Assembly: GCF_964019385.1 (NCBI RefSeq)
Contig: NC_088655.1
Span: 16,491,148 to 16,555,147 of the forward strand
DNA length: 64,000 nucleotides
Source: Sycon ciliatum
Lineage: Eukaryota > Porifera > Calcarea > Leucosolenida > Sycettidae
Direction: 5' to 3'
Positions within the stretch are counted from its first letter, which is position 1; every line of letters starts with the position of its first letter. Below the pieces are notes generated by a model. The model was not told the origin of the DNA. It saw only the letters and a program-made list of their open reading frames with translations, and ran no database searches. The position numbers and the translations under genes are program-made. This document shows positions 1-9,835 of the stretch, piece by piece.

Positions 1-1
1 A

Positions 2-185
2 TCATCTGCTAGCCAGTCCTGATTGTTGCAATTCGTATTCCGACTCTTCGTTCACTGTATTGTGCCGTCGTCGTCATGGTTATGGACTACAGTTAAAAGT
101 GTTGGAAGCTATCTATCAGCGTCTGTACAAGCCTAATTTGTGTGTACAGAAAGATAGTATAATTGGGTTGAAATTGTTCAAGTAA
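2..185 (+). pseudogene. Penelope-like element ORF, C-terminal end
   Basis: An open frame entering from the left edge ends at TAA 183-185. It holds the pattern LKVLEAIY...KPNLC.QK...LKLF. The same block (HLL..., then LK.LEA..I, P.LC.QK) recurs at 1893-2087 and on the minus strand at 41241-41456, so this is a repeat family. The spacing resembles the C-terminal end of the GIY-YIG endonuclease region of Penelope-like retroelements, where an LK.LEA.YI helix precedes a P.L motif; that assignment rests on family knowledge. Only the last ~60 codons are inside the window. Supporting context: a hammerhead-like motif lies 231 bases downstream on the same strand, as is usual in PLE terminal repeats. The reverse transcriptase part would lie left of the window. 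Confidence 0.55.
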
Positions 186-609
186 CGTGTCGTGTTTAGT
201 GCGGCCAAGCTTGGCCGTTAATGTTCTAGGTGTAATGTACTGCTGTTATGTGTTATCACGTTGTCTTTCCTTCCTTTCTCCTTTGTTCATTTCTCGCTTT
301 GATTGTTAAAATTCACACTTGTAAATTTCACTGTTGTTGCTCTTAGTGTTATTTCTGTAACTTAGATTTTCTATAATAGTTCAATTTTTGTTTCAGTGTC
401 CTTTAGTACAACGACGATTCCTGATGAGTGTTGTACGAAAACTTGTTTGAATCCATATATTTTTTCCCTACACCATTTCTTCATATTTTCATCGTTTTAT
501 TGCACATCGTCTCCACCGTTTTTACATTGCATGAATAAAGTACACAAATGTCGGTTCAGCTAGTTTTATTGATTGCGGTTATCAAATTATTGTCTCCTCG
601 CCGTGTGTT
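186..609 (+). mobile_element. PLE 3' untranslated / terminal repeat region
   Basis: This non-coding stretch follows the PLE stop codon. It contains the hammerhead-like motif and an AATAAA at 534-539. No other gene is seen. Homology to the composite repeat begins near 610, so the PLE-derived sequence probably ends between 540 and 609. Confidence 0.4.
416..453 (+). ncRNA. hammerhead ribozyme motif (type I), PLE-associated
   Basis: Stem I is GATTC (416-420) with GAATC (449-453), five perfect pairs. The core CTGATGA is at 421-427 and GAAA at 437-440. Stem II (428-436) is short, G-C and U-A with a possible G-U. Stem III is two A-U pairs (440-441 with 446-447) closed by CUUG. The predicted cleavage site follows U448. 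Very short stem III is typical of hammerheads in Penelope-like elements, and a PLE ORF ends 231 bases upstream. Stem II is weak, so activity is uncertain. Confidence 0.55.
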
Positions 610-1888
610 TAAATTTGAAATCGATAGGTATTTTTGCTCTAACATGCATCCATTGCTCAATAATGCATCAATTTCCTATATGACAAACTTTGGCCTGTGA
701 TTTACTTTGGCCGGTTGGTACCAAGCGGCGAAATCAGCGAAATTAAATCGCCAGCGAAAATTAGTTGATTTTAATACAGTAATCGGATTTTCTGGCCTTT
801 TTGTAGTAATACATGTATATTGACCTGTTGAGCCAATGACGACGCCGAATGCATGGTTGCATGTGGAGCACATTACATAACTTAGCAGTCTCCTAAAATA
901 CGTATCCTGTCCGACGGCAAAAGAGTCTGCAGATTTAGTTTTTCTGCGCGTCGACGGGATGTCTGCGACGCGAAAGTTCAGCTCGCGTTATTTGGCTCAC
1001 ACGTCGAAAAATCAACGCGAGTGACCTGCTGCTCACGTGGAAATTTGGACATTACATAACTTTACAGTCTCCTATAATACGTATCGTGTCCGACGGCAAA
1101 AGAGGCTGCAGATTTAGTTTTGCTGCGCGTCGACGGGATGTCTGTCCTGACGTTCACTGGGACCGGCGCTGACTCTGCCGATCACGGGCGTTCTGGACTC
1201 GACAGGATGTCTGTCCTGACGTTTCCTGGGACCGGCTTAGACTCTGCCGATCACGGGCGTTCTGGACTCAACGGGATGTCTGTCCTGACGTTGCCTGGGA
1301 CCGGCGGACTCTGCCGATCAGGGGCGTTGTGGAGTCGACGGGATCTCTCTTCCGACGTTTTCTGTGACCGGCGCTGAATCGCTCGTTCACGCTTATTTTG
1401 GAGACGACGCGATCTCTCTTCCAAAGTAAATGTATGTTTATGCTGACGCTGTTTATGTTGACGCATCCTATCACCTATTCGGTGTCTATTCTAATTTAAT
1501 TTCCTCCTCGTCTCCCTATTTTTTTCCAAATCTCCCTCTACATCAGGGAGTCGTATACATAATACGACGAATATTGGTACGGTACGGGACAGATACAGGA
1601 GCCCGCAAATATTGTGGACAGCTGTTATGTACAATTCTGTAGAGCCTTTGTAGTCACAGATACGGGACAGATACGGGACAGATACGGGATAGCGCCAGGC
1701 GTGACACAAACAAACAAACAAACAAACACACAAACAAACAAATACCAAATTAAAGCTGTGTGGACCCTGGCTAGCGCCAGACGTTACTGAAGTAACGTCT
1801 TCTGCATAGCTACGGGAATTAAAGCTGTGTGGACCCTGGCTAGCGCCAGACGTTACTGAAGTAACGTCTTCTGCATAGCTACGGGAAT
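610..1888. repeat. Composite repeat copy 1 (1.3 kb)
   Basis: The same block is found at 17690-19023 in the same orientation and inverted at about 25440-26880 and 28030-29440. Order: a module with two copies of a ~180-bp sequence (cattacataac...gtctcct...ccgacggcaaaagaggctgc); 69-bp units carrying gatgtctgtcctgacg and ctgccgatcacgggcg (about 1130-1430); a linker; an array of gatacgggaca; a (GTTT)n-like tract; and two 68-bp units (1753-1888), each with the 20-base inverted repeat gacgttactgaagtaacgtc. Since 69 is 23 codons, several frames stay open. The minus frame reads as charged repeats. No complete gene is present. Confidence 0.85.
1251..1466 (-). pseudogene. Arg/Glu/Gln-rich 23-residue repeats, possible Helitron-type N-terminal region
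   Basis: On this strand the 69-bp units read as charged 23-residue repeats of the type EERSRRLQN.R.R..QRRSQETS. The same peptide appears at 16766-16999 (-), 25560-25720 (+), 26041-26235 (+) and 28787-28981 (+). Such R/Q/E-rich repeats resemble the low-complexity stretches preceding Helitron replicase-helicase proteins in several invertebrates; that is a family-level resemblance only. No helicase or Rep motif is seen nearby, and stops or frame changes limit every copy to under ~75 codons. It could equally be non-coding satellite. Confidence 0.3.
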
Positions 1889-1892
1889 TAAA

Positions 1893-2087
1893 TTGCATTT
1901 GTTGTCTAGCTCAGTGTGTTGTGAAAGTTATGATGATTCTAGGTTCAGTGTTGTTTATTCTGCAAGTACTTCGAGTAGTTTCAAGCAGTTGAAAGTTCTA
2001 GAAGCAGTCTACATTCGCATTCGTAATCCCAGTCTTTGCGAACAAAAAGTGAATGTCACCACACTTACACTCAGTCTTCCAGTACAT
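1893..2087 (+). pseudogene. Penelope-like element ORF, C-terminal end (second copy)
   Basis: The frame shows HLL...SY.DS.FSVVYSAS, then LKVLEAVYI and NPSLCEQK, colinear with the ORF ends at 2-185 and 41241-41456(-). It is interrupted at 2088 by a 178-bp TIR element. The sequence after that element (from 2266) is pyrimidine-rich and resembles PLE 3' sequence near 41150-41240(-). No reverse transcriptase region precedes it, because the composite repeat ends directly upstream. Confidence 0.5.
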
Positions 2088-2265
2088 TAGAGAGGTTTCG
2101 CTGCACGTTGTTCTGCACTACACCGTGACATTTCTCGTCGGTGTACGCGTGGCAAATGTTGGCGTCGAAACTCCCGTTCATGACGGGAGCTGAGGTCAAC
2201 TCACGTTCGACGTGAACGCGAGTTTCACGGTGTAGTGCAGAACAACGTGAAGCGAAACCTCTCTA
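2088..2265. mobile_element. 178-bp TIR element, TA-flanked, family GAGAGGTT
   Basis: The ends are near-perfect inverted repeats of about 41 bp, starting TAGAGAGGTTTCGCT and ending AGCGAAACCTCTCTA. If the outer TA is the target-site duplication, the element is a Tc1/mariner-type MITE. It sits inside a PLE remnant. Elements at 29850-30484 and 31713-31985 share the terminal GAGAGGTT but differ internally. Confidence 0.8.
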
Positions 2266-2423
2266 TTCGCACTCACACACACTTGCCCATGCATACTGTC
2301 ACACTGCACTTGCTGAATTTCCTATCATTTCCCACCTTTACAGTTTTTATTGCCAGTGCCATTTTTCCGAAGTTTGTGCTATTTTTCTTACTATTCTTGT
2401 ATCCTCGGTTTGTTTTCACTCCA

Positions 2424-3310
2424 AGCGTATTATAAAGATGCTCTGTGTTTGCGCTATGGCTGGGTGTCGGATCGTTTGACCTCATCCTGCATTTGTGGCA
2501 ACGCGCCCACGCGTTATCCTGTCCGCCAGGTGGTTTTCCGTCTTTTTAAAGTTAAGACACCATGAAATCCGTGAAGTCGCCGCCAACCTCATTCGCCAGG
2601 TGGCTCACTCGGCATCCGTGGAACCTCCACTGCCACCGCTCTCTGGTGAGCAGTTCAGCGTTTAGTCTGCGTCCTTAGAGGACAATGCTCGCCTCGACAT
2701 CGCTGCCCGTCAGGCGAAATTGCTGGTCAGTCGGCGTCACGCATTTTTTCACAAAAATTTGCGTTTCACATTTTTCACTGCACAACGTCATCAAAATAAT
2801 GCTTCGCGTTGATCGAGCGAAGGATTTTTTTCATCTTCTTTCTAAAATATTTTTGAATTTTAGTAGTGGAAGAGAGAGAAAAGCCTGAGTGGGCTTTGGG
2901 GTGGCTGCTTCGATCGCACAATGTTTGATATACCATTGTATACGGGTTTTCAACCCCTATGCTGCTTCGAATCGTGCTGCCTCAACCCCCGCTGTGTATG
3001 CCCGCCATGAACGCGAGAAGCAGAAAAGGTATGAGGAGAGAACTCGGGAAGGCGAGAGGGACTCCTTCCTGCCAGTCATCATGTTGGCCAGTGGTAGTGC
3101 TGGGAAAGCTGCCACAGTGTTGTACAAGCGCTTGGCTGCTCTTATCTCTGAAAAGAGAAATAATGACCACGCAGTATTCTGTCACCATGGCGTGGATTCG
3201 CACTCGGCTGTGTTTTATGTTGGGAAGGTCCAGCATCATGTGTTTGCTACCTCCAGCGAGATCCAGTGGCGGTTGTCGTTACGGAGGCACGCCTGCGGCC
3301 TGAAGCATAT
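2424..3310 (+). pseudogene. LINE-type retroelement, C-terminal nuclease-like region, broken
   Basis: Pieces in several frames match the C-terminal part of the better-preserved copy at 19384-20748(-). DALCLRYGW and a C.C motif lie near 2430-2490, then a run near 2570-2740 (GEQFS, LEDNARLDIAAR). RVFNPYAASNRA...RHEREK begins near 2950 and continues to about 3290 (EERTREGERDSFLPVIMLASG...LYKRLAALISEK). In the family the ARLD...DVRVFNP block looks like a PD-(D/E)XK-type nuclease core. Unrelated sequence (about 2740-2940) splits it and frameshifts are frequent. Confidence 0.6.
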
Positions 3311-3324
3311 GACTAGCTTAAAAC

Positions 3325-3343
3325 ACACACACACACACACACA
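3325..3343. repeat. (CA)n microsatellite
   Basis: A short run of about nine CA units follows the LINE remnant. Confidence 0.9.
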
Positions 3344-3442
3344 TTTTGAAAGTTGCTTGGACTAAGTTTGACTTGTTTTGTTAGTGTATTATAGTTACTG
3401 CGCAGTGCTGTGCATGCTAGCTACATAATCATAATAACTATT

Positions 3443-3495
3443 TTTTTGGTTTTGCCCGTACAAGAGGCTGTTCCCCGTGAAAAAAAACCCTGAAA
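3443..3495 (+). mobile_element. LINE 3' terminus
   Basis: The sequence tttgcccgtacaagaggctg followed by an A-run matches, in the opposite orientation, the terminus at 19243-19300 of the minus-strand LINE. It is therefore the shared 3' end of that family. Nothing else is recognised from 3344 to 3640. Confidence 0.5.
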
Positions 3496-3644
3496 AGGAT
3501 GGTAGGCGGAAAAACGGAGATTTCGAAACTGAGAATTCCTCGCAAAAAGCTAGAGTAACGTTGCGCACATTTACCTGTACCAAGGACGCACTCAATGGGC
3601 TCTAAAGGTAGGTCTTGCACTCCCCCTGTGACTAGCAACATCCC

Positions 3645-3800
3645 CCTTCGATATCTCGGTTATCTCTGCCTACGACGTCTTTGATACTCTCAAGAGATTG
3701 CCTGTCCATAAAGCTGCCGGTAGTGACATCCCGAACCGCATTCTGAAGGAGACCGCTGGTGTCATTGCCCACACCCTCTGCAAAGTCTTTTATTTAAGTA
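3645..3800 (+). pseudogene. Reverse transcriptase fragment (fingers region)
   Basis: The plus frame reads ISAYDVFDTLKRLP, then HKAAGSDIPNRILKE, then IAHTLCKVF. The K.AG.D.IPN..LKE pattern is the usual motif at the start of the reverse transcriptase domain in non-LTR elements. Only about 50 codons are present and no downstream RT motifs follow, because the shared upstream region of locus A begins near 3795. Confidence 0.55.
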
Positions 3801-4416
3801 TAACACAAGGCTCACTCTCGCGGCGCTGGACACCATTACATCTTGCAATGTGACAAATGAAGAAATAGTGGTAAAATCAACAACTTGCAAGTGTGCGGTT
3901 TTGTAATTTAACTTGCAAGTGTGCGGTTTTGTAATTTAACTTGCAAGTGTGCGGTTTTGTAATTTAAACATACCTATACAATGTAGCACATAGTCTGTTT
4001 TTACCTATCGCCAAAAGCGTTTACCCACAGGAACCAAATGACGCTTGAGACGTGCGAATCAGTATGACAGAGTGATACACGTCCTAACAAAGGTCACAAA
4101 TAGCCCTGAGAACCTCAGCCAATGAAGGAAATCAAGCTCGATAAGGCAGTCTACACTATAATCCCCTGTGTGTTGGATCATTTTACTATCATCCTATGAA
4201 GTGATAAACTAACACAAATGGAAGTAGTCCCATGTATCTGTATTGTAAAACAAACATCATTTCGAAAAGAATCCACTTTTTTCAATAGTGTGTTTTGTTC
4301 ATCACGAATCAAATTTATTGTATGGTGCTCGCGAAGCTCCAGTTTCAAAGCATACTATCCCGTGGTCCTTCCTGGTTGTGTTCATTGCTGGAAGTGTAAC
4401 GGAAGACTTAAAAGCC
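3795..4416 (+). promoter_or_regulatory. Upstream region shared by POU-like loci A and B
   Basis: This block (ctcgcggcgctggacaccat..., then gaagaaatagtg, then gacgtgcgaatcag, then caaacatcatttcgaaaag) is repeated at 21850-22419 before gene B. Parts recur before locus C (38985-39342) and locus D (41940-42680). It is non-coding or 5' UTR up to the conserved ATG at 4417. However, the frame from 4288 also stays open into the ATG and is conserved in A, B and C, including a hydrophobic run WSFLVVFI. An N-terminal extension is thus possible. No TATA box was identified. Confidence 0.5.
3882..3965. repeat. 28-bp minisatellite, 3 copies
   Basis: Three perfect copies of a 28-bp unit starting aacttgcaagtgtgcggttt. 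The homologous site before gene B (near 21935) has a single copy, so the expansion is specific to locus A. Confidence 0.9.
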
Positions 4417-6013
4417 ATGCATAAGAGAAAACGCACCCAGAAACATCAACGTTCCGGTCAAGCCAGTGCTCAAAAAGAAGATGAAATGTCTTCTTCCAGC
4501 AGTCCACACTCAGCCGTAATTGGCAATGAAACCTATAATGTTCTGGAGAAGGAGGACACAGAATATGTTTTGGAGCACCACTCGTCTGCACACGCGTCGG
4601 ATTCATCCTCTGAAGATGACTGATGATTTACGTCGCAAGATTCAGCGGACTTGCTTTGGCGAAAAGGTGAAATCAGGTCGAAAACCAGAAACAATCAAAA
4701 GCGGATACTCCGCAGACCAAGAAGGTGCACAGCAGAACGATCCATTGCCTGACCCCATGTTCCCAGTTTTCGATCAAGATCTCGCTGACAACTGAAGACT
4801 TTTAAAACAGCCATGCACAAGAGAAAACGCACGCAGGAACATCTGCGTTCCGGTCAAGCCAGTGCTCAAAAACGGAGAAGATGAAATGTCTTCTTCGAGC
4901 AGTCCACACTCAGCCGTAATTGGCAATGAAACCTACAATATTCTGGAGAAGGAGGACACAGAATATGTTTTGGAGCACCACTCGTCTGCACACGCGTCGG
5001 ATTCATCCTCTGAAGATGACTGATGATTTACGTCGCAAGATTCAGCGGACTTGCTTCGGCGAAAAGGTGAAATCAGGTCGAAAACCAGAAACAATCAAAA
5101 GCGGATACTCCGCAGACCAAGAAGGTGCACAGCAGAACGATCCATTGCCTGACCCCATGTTCCCAGTTTTCGATCAAGATCTCGCTGACAACTGAAGACT
5201 TTGAAAACAGCCATGCACAAGAGAAAACGCACGCAGGAACATCTGCGTTCCGATCAAGCCAGTGCTCAAAAAGAAGATGAACTGTTTTCTCCAGCAGTCC
5301 ACACTCAGCCGTAATTGTCTATGAAACCTATAATATTCTGGAGAAGGAGGACACAGAATATGTTTTGGAGCACCACTCGTCTGCACACGCGTCGGATTCA
5401 TCCTCTGAAGATGACTGATGATTAATTTTTACGTCGCAAGATTCAGCGGACTTGCTTTGGCGAAAAGGTGAAATCAGGTCGAAAACCAGAAACAATCAAA
5501 AGCGGATACTCCGCAGACCAAGAAGGTGCACAGCAGAACGATCCATTGCCTGACCCCCTGTTCCCAGTTTTTGATCAAGATCTCGCCGACAACTGAAGAC
5601 TGTTAAAACAGCCATGCACAAGAGAAAACGCACGCAGGAACATCTGCGTTCCGGTCAAGCCAGTGCTCAAAAACGGAGAAGATGAAATGTCTTCTTCCAG
5701 CAGTCCACACTCAGCCGTAATTGGCAATGACACCTACAATATTCTGGAGAAGGAGGACACAGAATATGTTTTGGAGCACCACTCGTCTGCACACGCGTCG
5801 GATTCATCCTCTGAAGATGACTGATGATTTACGTCGCAAGATTCAGCGGACTTGCTTTGGCGAAAAGGTGAAATCAGGTCGAAAACCAGAAACTATCAAA
5901 AGTAGAGACTCCGCAGACCAAGAAGGTGCACAGCAGAACGATCCATTGCCTGACCCCATGTTCCCAGTTTTTGATCAAGATCTCGCTGACAACTGAAGAC
6001 TTTGAAAACAGCC
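4417..6013 (+). pseudogene. POU-like locus A: four ~400-bp tandem copies of the N-terminal coding region
   Basis: Copies begin with ATG at 4417, 4813, 5213 and 5614 (a fifth, longer copy starts at 6014). Each encodes MHKRKRTQ(E/K)H..SGQASAQKEDE, a Ser-rich stretch and ...HASDSSSEDD, matching the N-terminus of gene B. Every copy then carries the same one-base gain (gatgactgatgattta where B has gatgatactgagtta), giving tandem stops. The rest of the unit (RRKIQRT..GEKVKS through FDQDLADN) continues in another frame. Copies are nearly identical. Two copies (starting 4813 and 5614) share a variant 'cggagaag' indel near the Ser-rich stretch. No POU-specific domain or homeodomain exists in these units. 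This is an amplified pseudogene fragment. Confidence 0.75.
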
Positions 6014-6842
6014 ATGCACAAGAGAAAACGCACGCAGGAACATCTGCGTTCCGGTCAAGCCAGTGCTCAAAAAGAAGATGAACTGTTTTCTTCCCGCAGT
6101 CCACACTCAGCCGTAATTGGCACTGAAGCCTATAATATTCAGGAGAAGGAAGACACAGATGTTTTGGAGCACCACTCGTCTGCACACGCGTCGGATTCAT
6201 CCTCTGAAAATGACTGATGATTTACCTCCCAAGATTCAGCGGAGTTCCTTAGGCAAAAAGGTGAAATCAGTTCAAAACCCAGAAGCAATCGAAAGCGGAT
6301 ACTTCGCAGACCAAGAAGGTGAACAGCAGAACGATCCACCGCCTGACCCCATGTTCTCAGTTTTCGATCAAGATCTCGCTGACAAAGGGAAGGTGAATTG
6401 CGAAGCTGTAGGTGCATTGTCGGATTCCAGCGAACAAGAAATGTACGGCCAATTTTTCATCGACACATCTTGCAATAGCTCGCCTCAAAGTGTGGCATCC
6501 AACAGCTTTTCGGAACACGGCGCTGTACCCGAGAGTAGCCGGGAAGATCAAAGGTCATCTGAGAGAGTACCAACCAAGACCGAGTCAAGACAGGGCTTAG
6601 TATCCGCTAGTGATTTTAACAGCAATTCTTTCAAGAAAAACCCACGACGAAATAGAGTGTTTTCTCCTGAAGGTGCTTCTGGCAGAAAATCAGACGAGAG
6701 TCATTCCTCTGGATATGCAGCTGATAGCGGAGGCTCGGATAACGACTATGAGGACAATGGTGTTGTGAACCCTTCTGATTCTCTAAAAGTCAGGAACGAA
6801 CGACCACACCGCACGAGAATAACAGTTACCATTGACTCTTGA
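6014..6842 (+). pseudogene. POU-like locus A, terminal long copy lacking both DNA-binding domains
   Basis: This is the fifth unit of the array. It begins MHKRKRTQEH and carries the shared frameshift near 6212. It then stays open as far as the TGA at 6840-6842 through sequence homologous to gene B residues ~70-250 (GYFADQEG, SSPQSVASNSFSEHGAVPESS, SPEGASGRKSDESHSSGYA). Homology to B stops after the acidic stretch DNDYEDNG near 6750, and the tail is unrelated. The POU-specific domain and homeodomain are therefore missing. If expressed it would give at most an acidic, Ser-rich protein. I regard it as a 3'-truncated, frameshifted paralogue. Confidence 0.7.
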
Positions 6843-7628
6843 CAGTCTATTTCAGTTCGATAACTAATAACTAACAATAAAACCACCAGGTAGTTATAGC
6901 GTGCAAATGACAGCGTATATGAGAAAAACGTACACATAAAAGTTATGATACAACATACAACTACAGCGCACACAGCATTCGGCACATAGCGCCTGTAGCG
7001 TATACCACGCTGTAAACGTCAGCGGTACGGCGGAGTCGAGATACAACTGCATTGAAACGAACACAATGTCACAAGCGAGAAGGCCTTTCACTCTTGCGAA
7101 CTTGTGGTTTCATAACATTCTCCCCACCAAAGGGCTTCTCTCGGTCGTACCACAACTGACAAGTCAAGGCGATCCGGGGCTCTGAGTACCGTCCAGAACT
7201 CGTCATCTTCTCATCCGCACACCGTGTCACCAGGGACCCCGCGTCTGTAGTAGTAGCCGAGGCATGTGTTTCCTTGCAGGACCGTTGAACTAAAGACATG
7301 TACATGTGTGTCTCCAGCCCCGTGGCTTTTCGCCTCCATACAAATTACTTGCTCCTTATTATTTCACGGAGAAGGTGGAGAGCCCGAACCTGCAATATTT
7401 TTTTATTATTATTTGCCATGGCGACCCCCCCCCCCCCCCCCCCGTTAGCCCTCATAACTGGCAGGGCAGGGTTGGGCCTTTTTTTCTTTTTCTTGGACAT
7501 ATCTACGTCTTGTTTTATTCACCCATAAAAGAGGCATCGATTGGGGAAAAAAATCCAACTCTTCCCGTCGCTTCCCGATCCGTACGGCAGTACGGTGGCG
7601 TTCCCGTTCCTGGTGTTCACATTGGACG
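6843..7628. other. No confident gene; possible LTR-element scrap on minus strand, poly-C run
   Basis: No supported gene. A minus frame (7305-7069) ending ...MKPQVRKSERPSRL has the basic, Pro-containing look of an LTR-retroelement polyprotein end, but nothing else supports that. A run of about 17 C lies at 7427-7443. Confidence 0.3.
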
Positions 7629-7817
7629 TAGGCCTTGGCGGATAATGCTCGAAAAACAGTAAAACCGGCAGAACCATACAAACCTTATGGCGGGCAATTC
7701 CTCGGATTCTGCTCCATTTCTTTATCCACAATGTGACATACCAAACATGCATGAAACTTACCAGAAAAAGTACCGAATTCTGCCAATTTTTTTGCCGGCA
7801 TTATCCGCCAAGGCCTA
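7629..7817. mobile_element. hAT-type MITE copy 1 (189 bp)
   Basis: Perfect terminal inverted repeats TAGGCCTTGGCGGATAATG / CATTATCCGCCAAGGCCTA are flanked by an 8-bp target-site duplication ATTGGACG (7621-7628 and 7818-7825). The TAGGG-like end and 8-bp duplication fit the hAT superfamily. Internal sequence is shared with 9472-9674 and 16580-16782. There is no coding capacity. Confidence 0.9.
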
Positions 7818-7869
7818 ATTGGACGCCGTTAGACTGACCCGTTGATTACGTCGCGTCCGGTCGCGCCCC

Positions 7870-8070
7870 GTGGAATGTGAGGCTTTTGTTTGTTTGTTTG
7901 TGCCATCGGCATGCCTGGCGCTATCCCGTACCTATCCCGTACCGTATCATGAAGGTGTGTGTTTGTTTGTTTTGTGCCGTCGGCATGCCTGGCGCTATCC
8001 CGTACCTGTCCCGTGCCGTACCGTCAACGTGTGTATTTGTTTGATTGTGCCGTCGGCATATGGCGCTACC
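7870..8070. repeat. (GTTT)n with ggcgctatcccgtacc units
   Basis: Three units of a ~65-bp sequence combine a (GTTT)n run, gtgccgtcggcatgcctggc and gctatcccgtacctgtcccg. The same unit is found inverted at 1640-1740, 17270-17410 and 18720-18880, and direct near 24490-24610 and 27100-27290. Confidence 0.8.
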
Positions 8071-8075
8071 CTTAA

Positions 8076-8863
8076 GGGTTGGTTCACATATCGCCGGTAC
8101 GCGCCGGGAGTCACCGGCGGTGGGCTTCTTGCAACCTCTCCCGGGCGTTGCGATTGTGTGAACTAGTGCAGCCGTAACAAAATCATACGGTAAAATATCG
8201 CAAGGGACCGCCGGCAAAGTAGGACAGTGCCCAACTCTTGCAATCTGTCCCGGCGCCGATCCTGTACAATTTCGACCAAAAGTTGTTTGTGAACCGTTCG
8301 CGCCGGTGATCGCCGGATGCCGGGAGCCAGACTTCGTCAAAATATCAAACCAATACTTGTCCTAAATGTTCCTAAATTGAAGCTAGAGAGGAGGTCCATT
8401 CGCCATTCTTGTAGTCGCTTCAAGGTGGCAAATAAGTCAGCATACCAGCCCGTCCTTCTCGGATGATCTGCTTGACCAGTGTGCAACTTATGAGACAAAT
8501 ACTATTGAAACAAATAGAAAATATGATGGATACATTGGAAAGTTCTTGTGACTTCATCAACGTTTGCAAGCATAATTTCGACACAATCGCTTACTAGACT
8601 GCAATAAAATGTGTATAAGTAGTTTCATGATCTCAAGTAAAAGGTAGCACCGAGTGCCGGCCATCACCAAAAGACCTTGAGCTACTGAAGAAACAAAGAA
8701 TTCAAGCTTCAATTGGCAAACCTGTCGTACCATTTGGGTACATTCTGTACTACTTTGTAGTAGATTTGGTACTCGAACCGTATGCGCAACGGATCGGGAG
8801 CTGGCTCACCGCCGATGTCTTGCGATGTCTTGCGGCGCCAATTTTGCTTATGTGAACCAACAC
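8076..8863. mobile_element. TIR element, ~788 bp, ends gttggttcacata
   Basis: The inverted ends GGTTGGTTCACATA (8077-8090) and TATGTGAACCAACA (8849-8862) flank non-coding sequence. The (GTTT)/gcgctaccc repeat lies on both outer sides (before 8070 and after 8870), suggesting insertion into that repeat. A second inverted pair (about 8080-8125 and 8280-8330, both rich in cgccgg) suggests a nested or internally rearranged structure. No clear target-site duplication was found. Confidence 0.5.
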
Positions 8864-8929
8864 TACGGATAGGTAAGGGGTAGCGCCGTAGCGCCGTTGC
8901 GCCGTACCGTACCATCAAAGACAGCTGGC

Positions 8930-9330
8930 CACAATAGTTAGAAAAGCGATCCTGTCAGCTTTTCTATTATTGAGTTCACAATGTAAGAACTAACCACACC
9001 GCTATTGAGACACTTGTCTACGTATGTTTCTACGTAAGGTGCTCGGCATCTGGACTGGGGAGCTACTCCATGGCTCCTACCATCGCTTGGCCGCGTGCGT
9101 GTGCATGGCAGATATTTAGTTGCAGCCTATTTGGATGTGCATGCAGGAGGAACTCACTTCTTTGGAACTGCTTCTTGCATAAGCTGTTTCGGATATTTCG
9201 TCTCCTGGCATGGCTTAGTTCACTTCTTGGCTGCTGAGACCTCCTTTCACGGAATATTACTCAATGACAGGTGAGTTGACCAGTTCCCTTTGATTCATTC
9301 GATTGTGTTTACTCTTCCTTTACAGCAATA
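8930..9330 (+). repeat. Segment duplicated at 30510-30960, with splice-donor-like site
   Basis: Shared landmarks with 30510-30960 include gaaaagcgatcctgtcagct, tttctacgtaaggtgctcgg, ctgtttcggatatttcgtct and caatgacaggtgagttgacc. The last has the form of a 5' splice donor (CAG|GTGAGT). A third partial copy of the donor segment is near 31062. No long reading frame is shared, so it may be a 5' UTR exon or simply a repeat. Confidence 0.5.
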
Positions 9331-9334
9331 CAAA

Positions 9335-9410
9335 CTGCTTTATGGCAGCTTTCTAAAATAAGGTAATTGTGTTCTAGTCCTGGGTCCTTCCCCTATAAAA
9401 AATTAATAAA
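9335..9410. repeat. Fragment of the fold-back element at 33124-33540
   Basis: The sequence aatacaaactgctttatggc...attgtgttctagtcctggg is a diverged copy of one arm of the long fold-back element at 33124-33540. Confidence 0.6.
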
Positions 9411-9471
9411 ATTGCTTTCCAGTCTTATTGTGAGTGATATTCAGGCCAAGTTTCTGAAGATCAGTAGCGAG

Positions 9472-9674
9472 TAGGGACCGGCGAATTCTGCTCGAAAAGG
9501 TGGCAGATTCTGCTCGAAAAGCAGAAAAATTGGCAGAACCATACAAACCTTATGGCGGGCAATTCCTCGAATTCTGCTCCATTTATTTATCCACATACCA
9601 AACATGCATGAAACCTACCAGAAAAAGTACCGAATTTTGCCAATTTTTCTGCCGGCAGAATCCGCTGGACCCTA
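9472..9674. mobile_element. hAT-type MITE copy 2 (203 bp)
   Basis: It begins TAGGGACCGGCG and ends CCGCTGGACCCTA. It is flanked by an 8-bp target-site duplication GTAGCGAG (9464-9471 and 9675-9682). The interior is closely related to the copies at 7629 and 16580. There is no coding capacity. Confidence 0.88.
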
Positions 9675-9774
9675 GTAGCGAGTGCTATCCCGAGCATTAT
9701 GTTAGCATTACGAAAGCATATACAGGATGCGTATTACAGGAGACCCAAGTTGCTGAAGACCAGTAGTCCTTGCT

Positions 9775-9835
9775 GATAACGTGCTGATAACGTGCTGATA
9801 ACGTGCTGATAACGTGCTGATAACGTGCAGAAAAA
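9775..9835. repeat. 11-bp minisatellite (gctgataacgt), ~5 copies
   Basis: Tandem copies of gctgataacgt are followed by a short piece of the composite repeat (agcctcttttgccgtcggac). From there to 10300 no gene or element is recognised. Confidence 0.85.
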
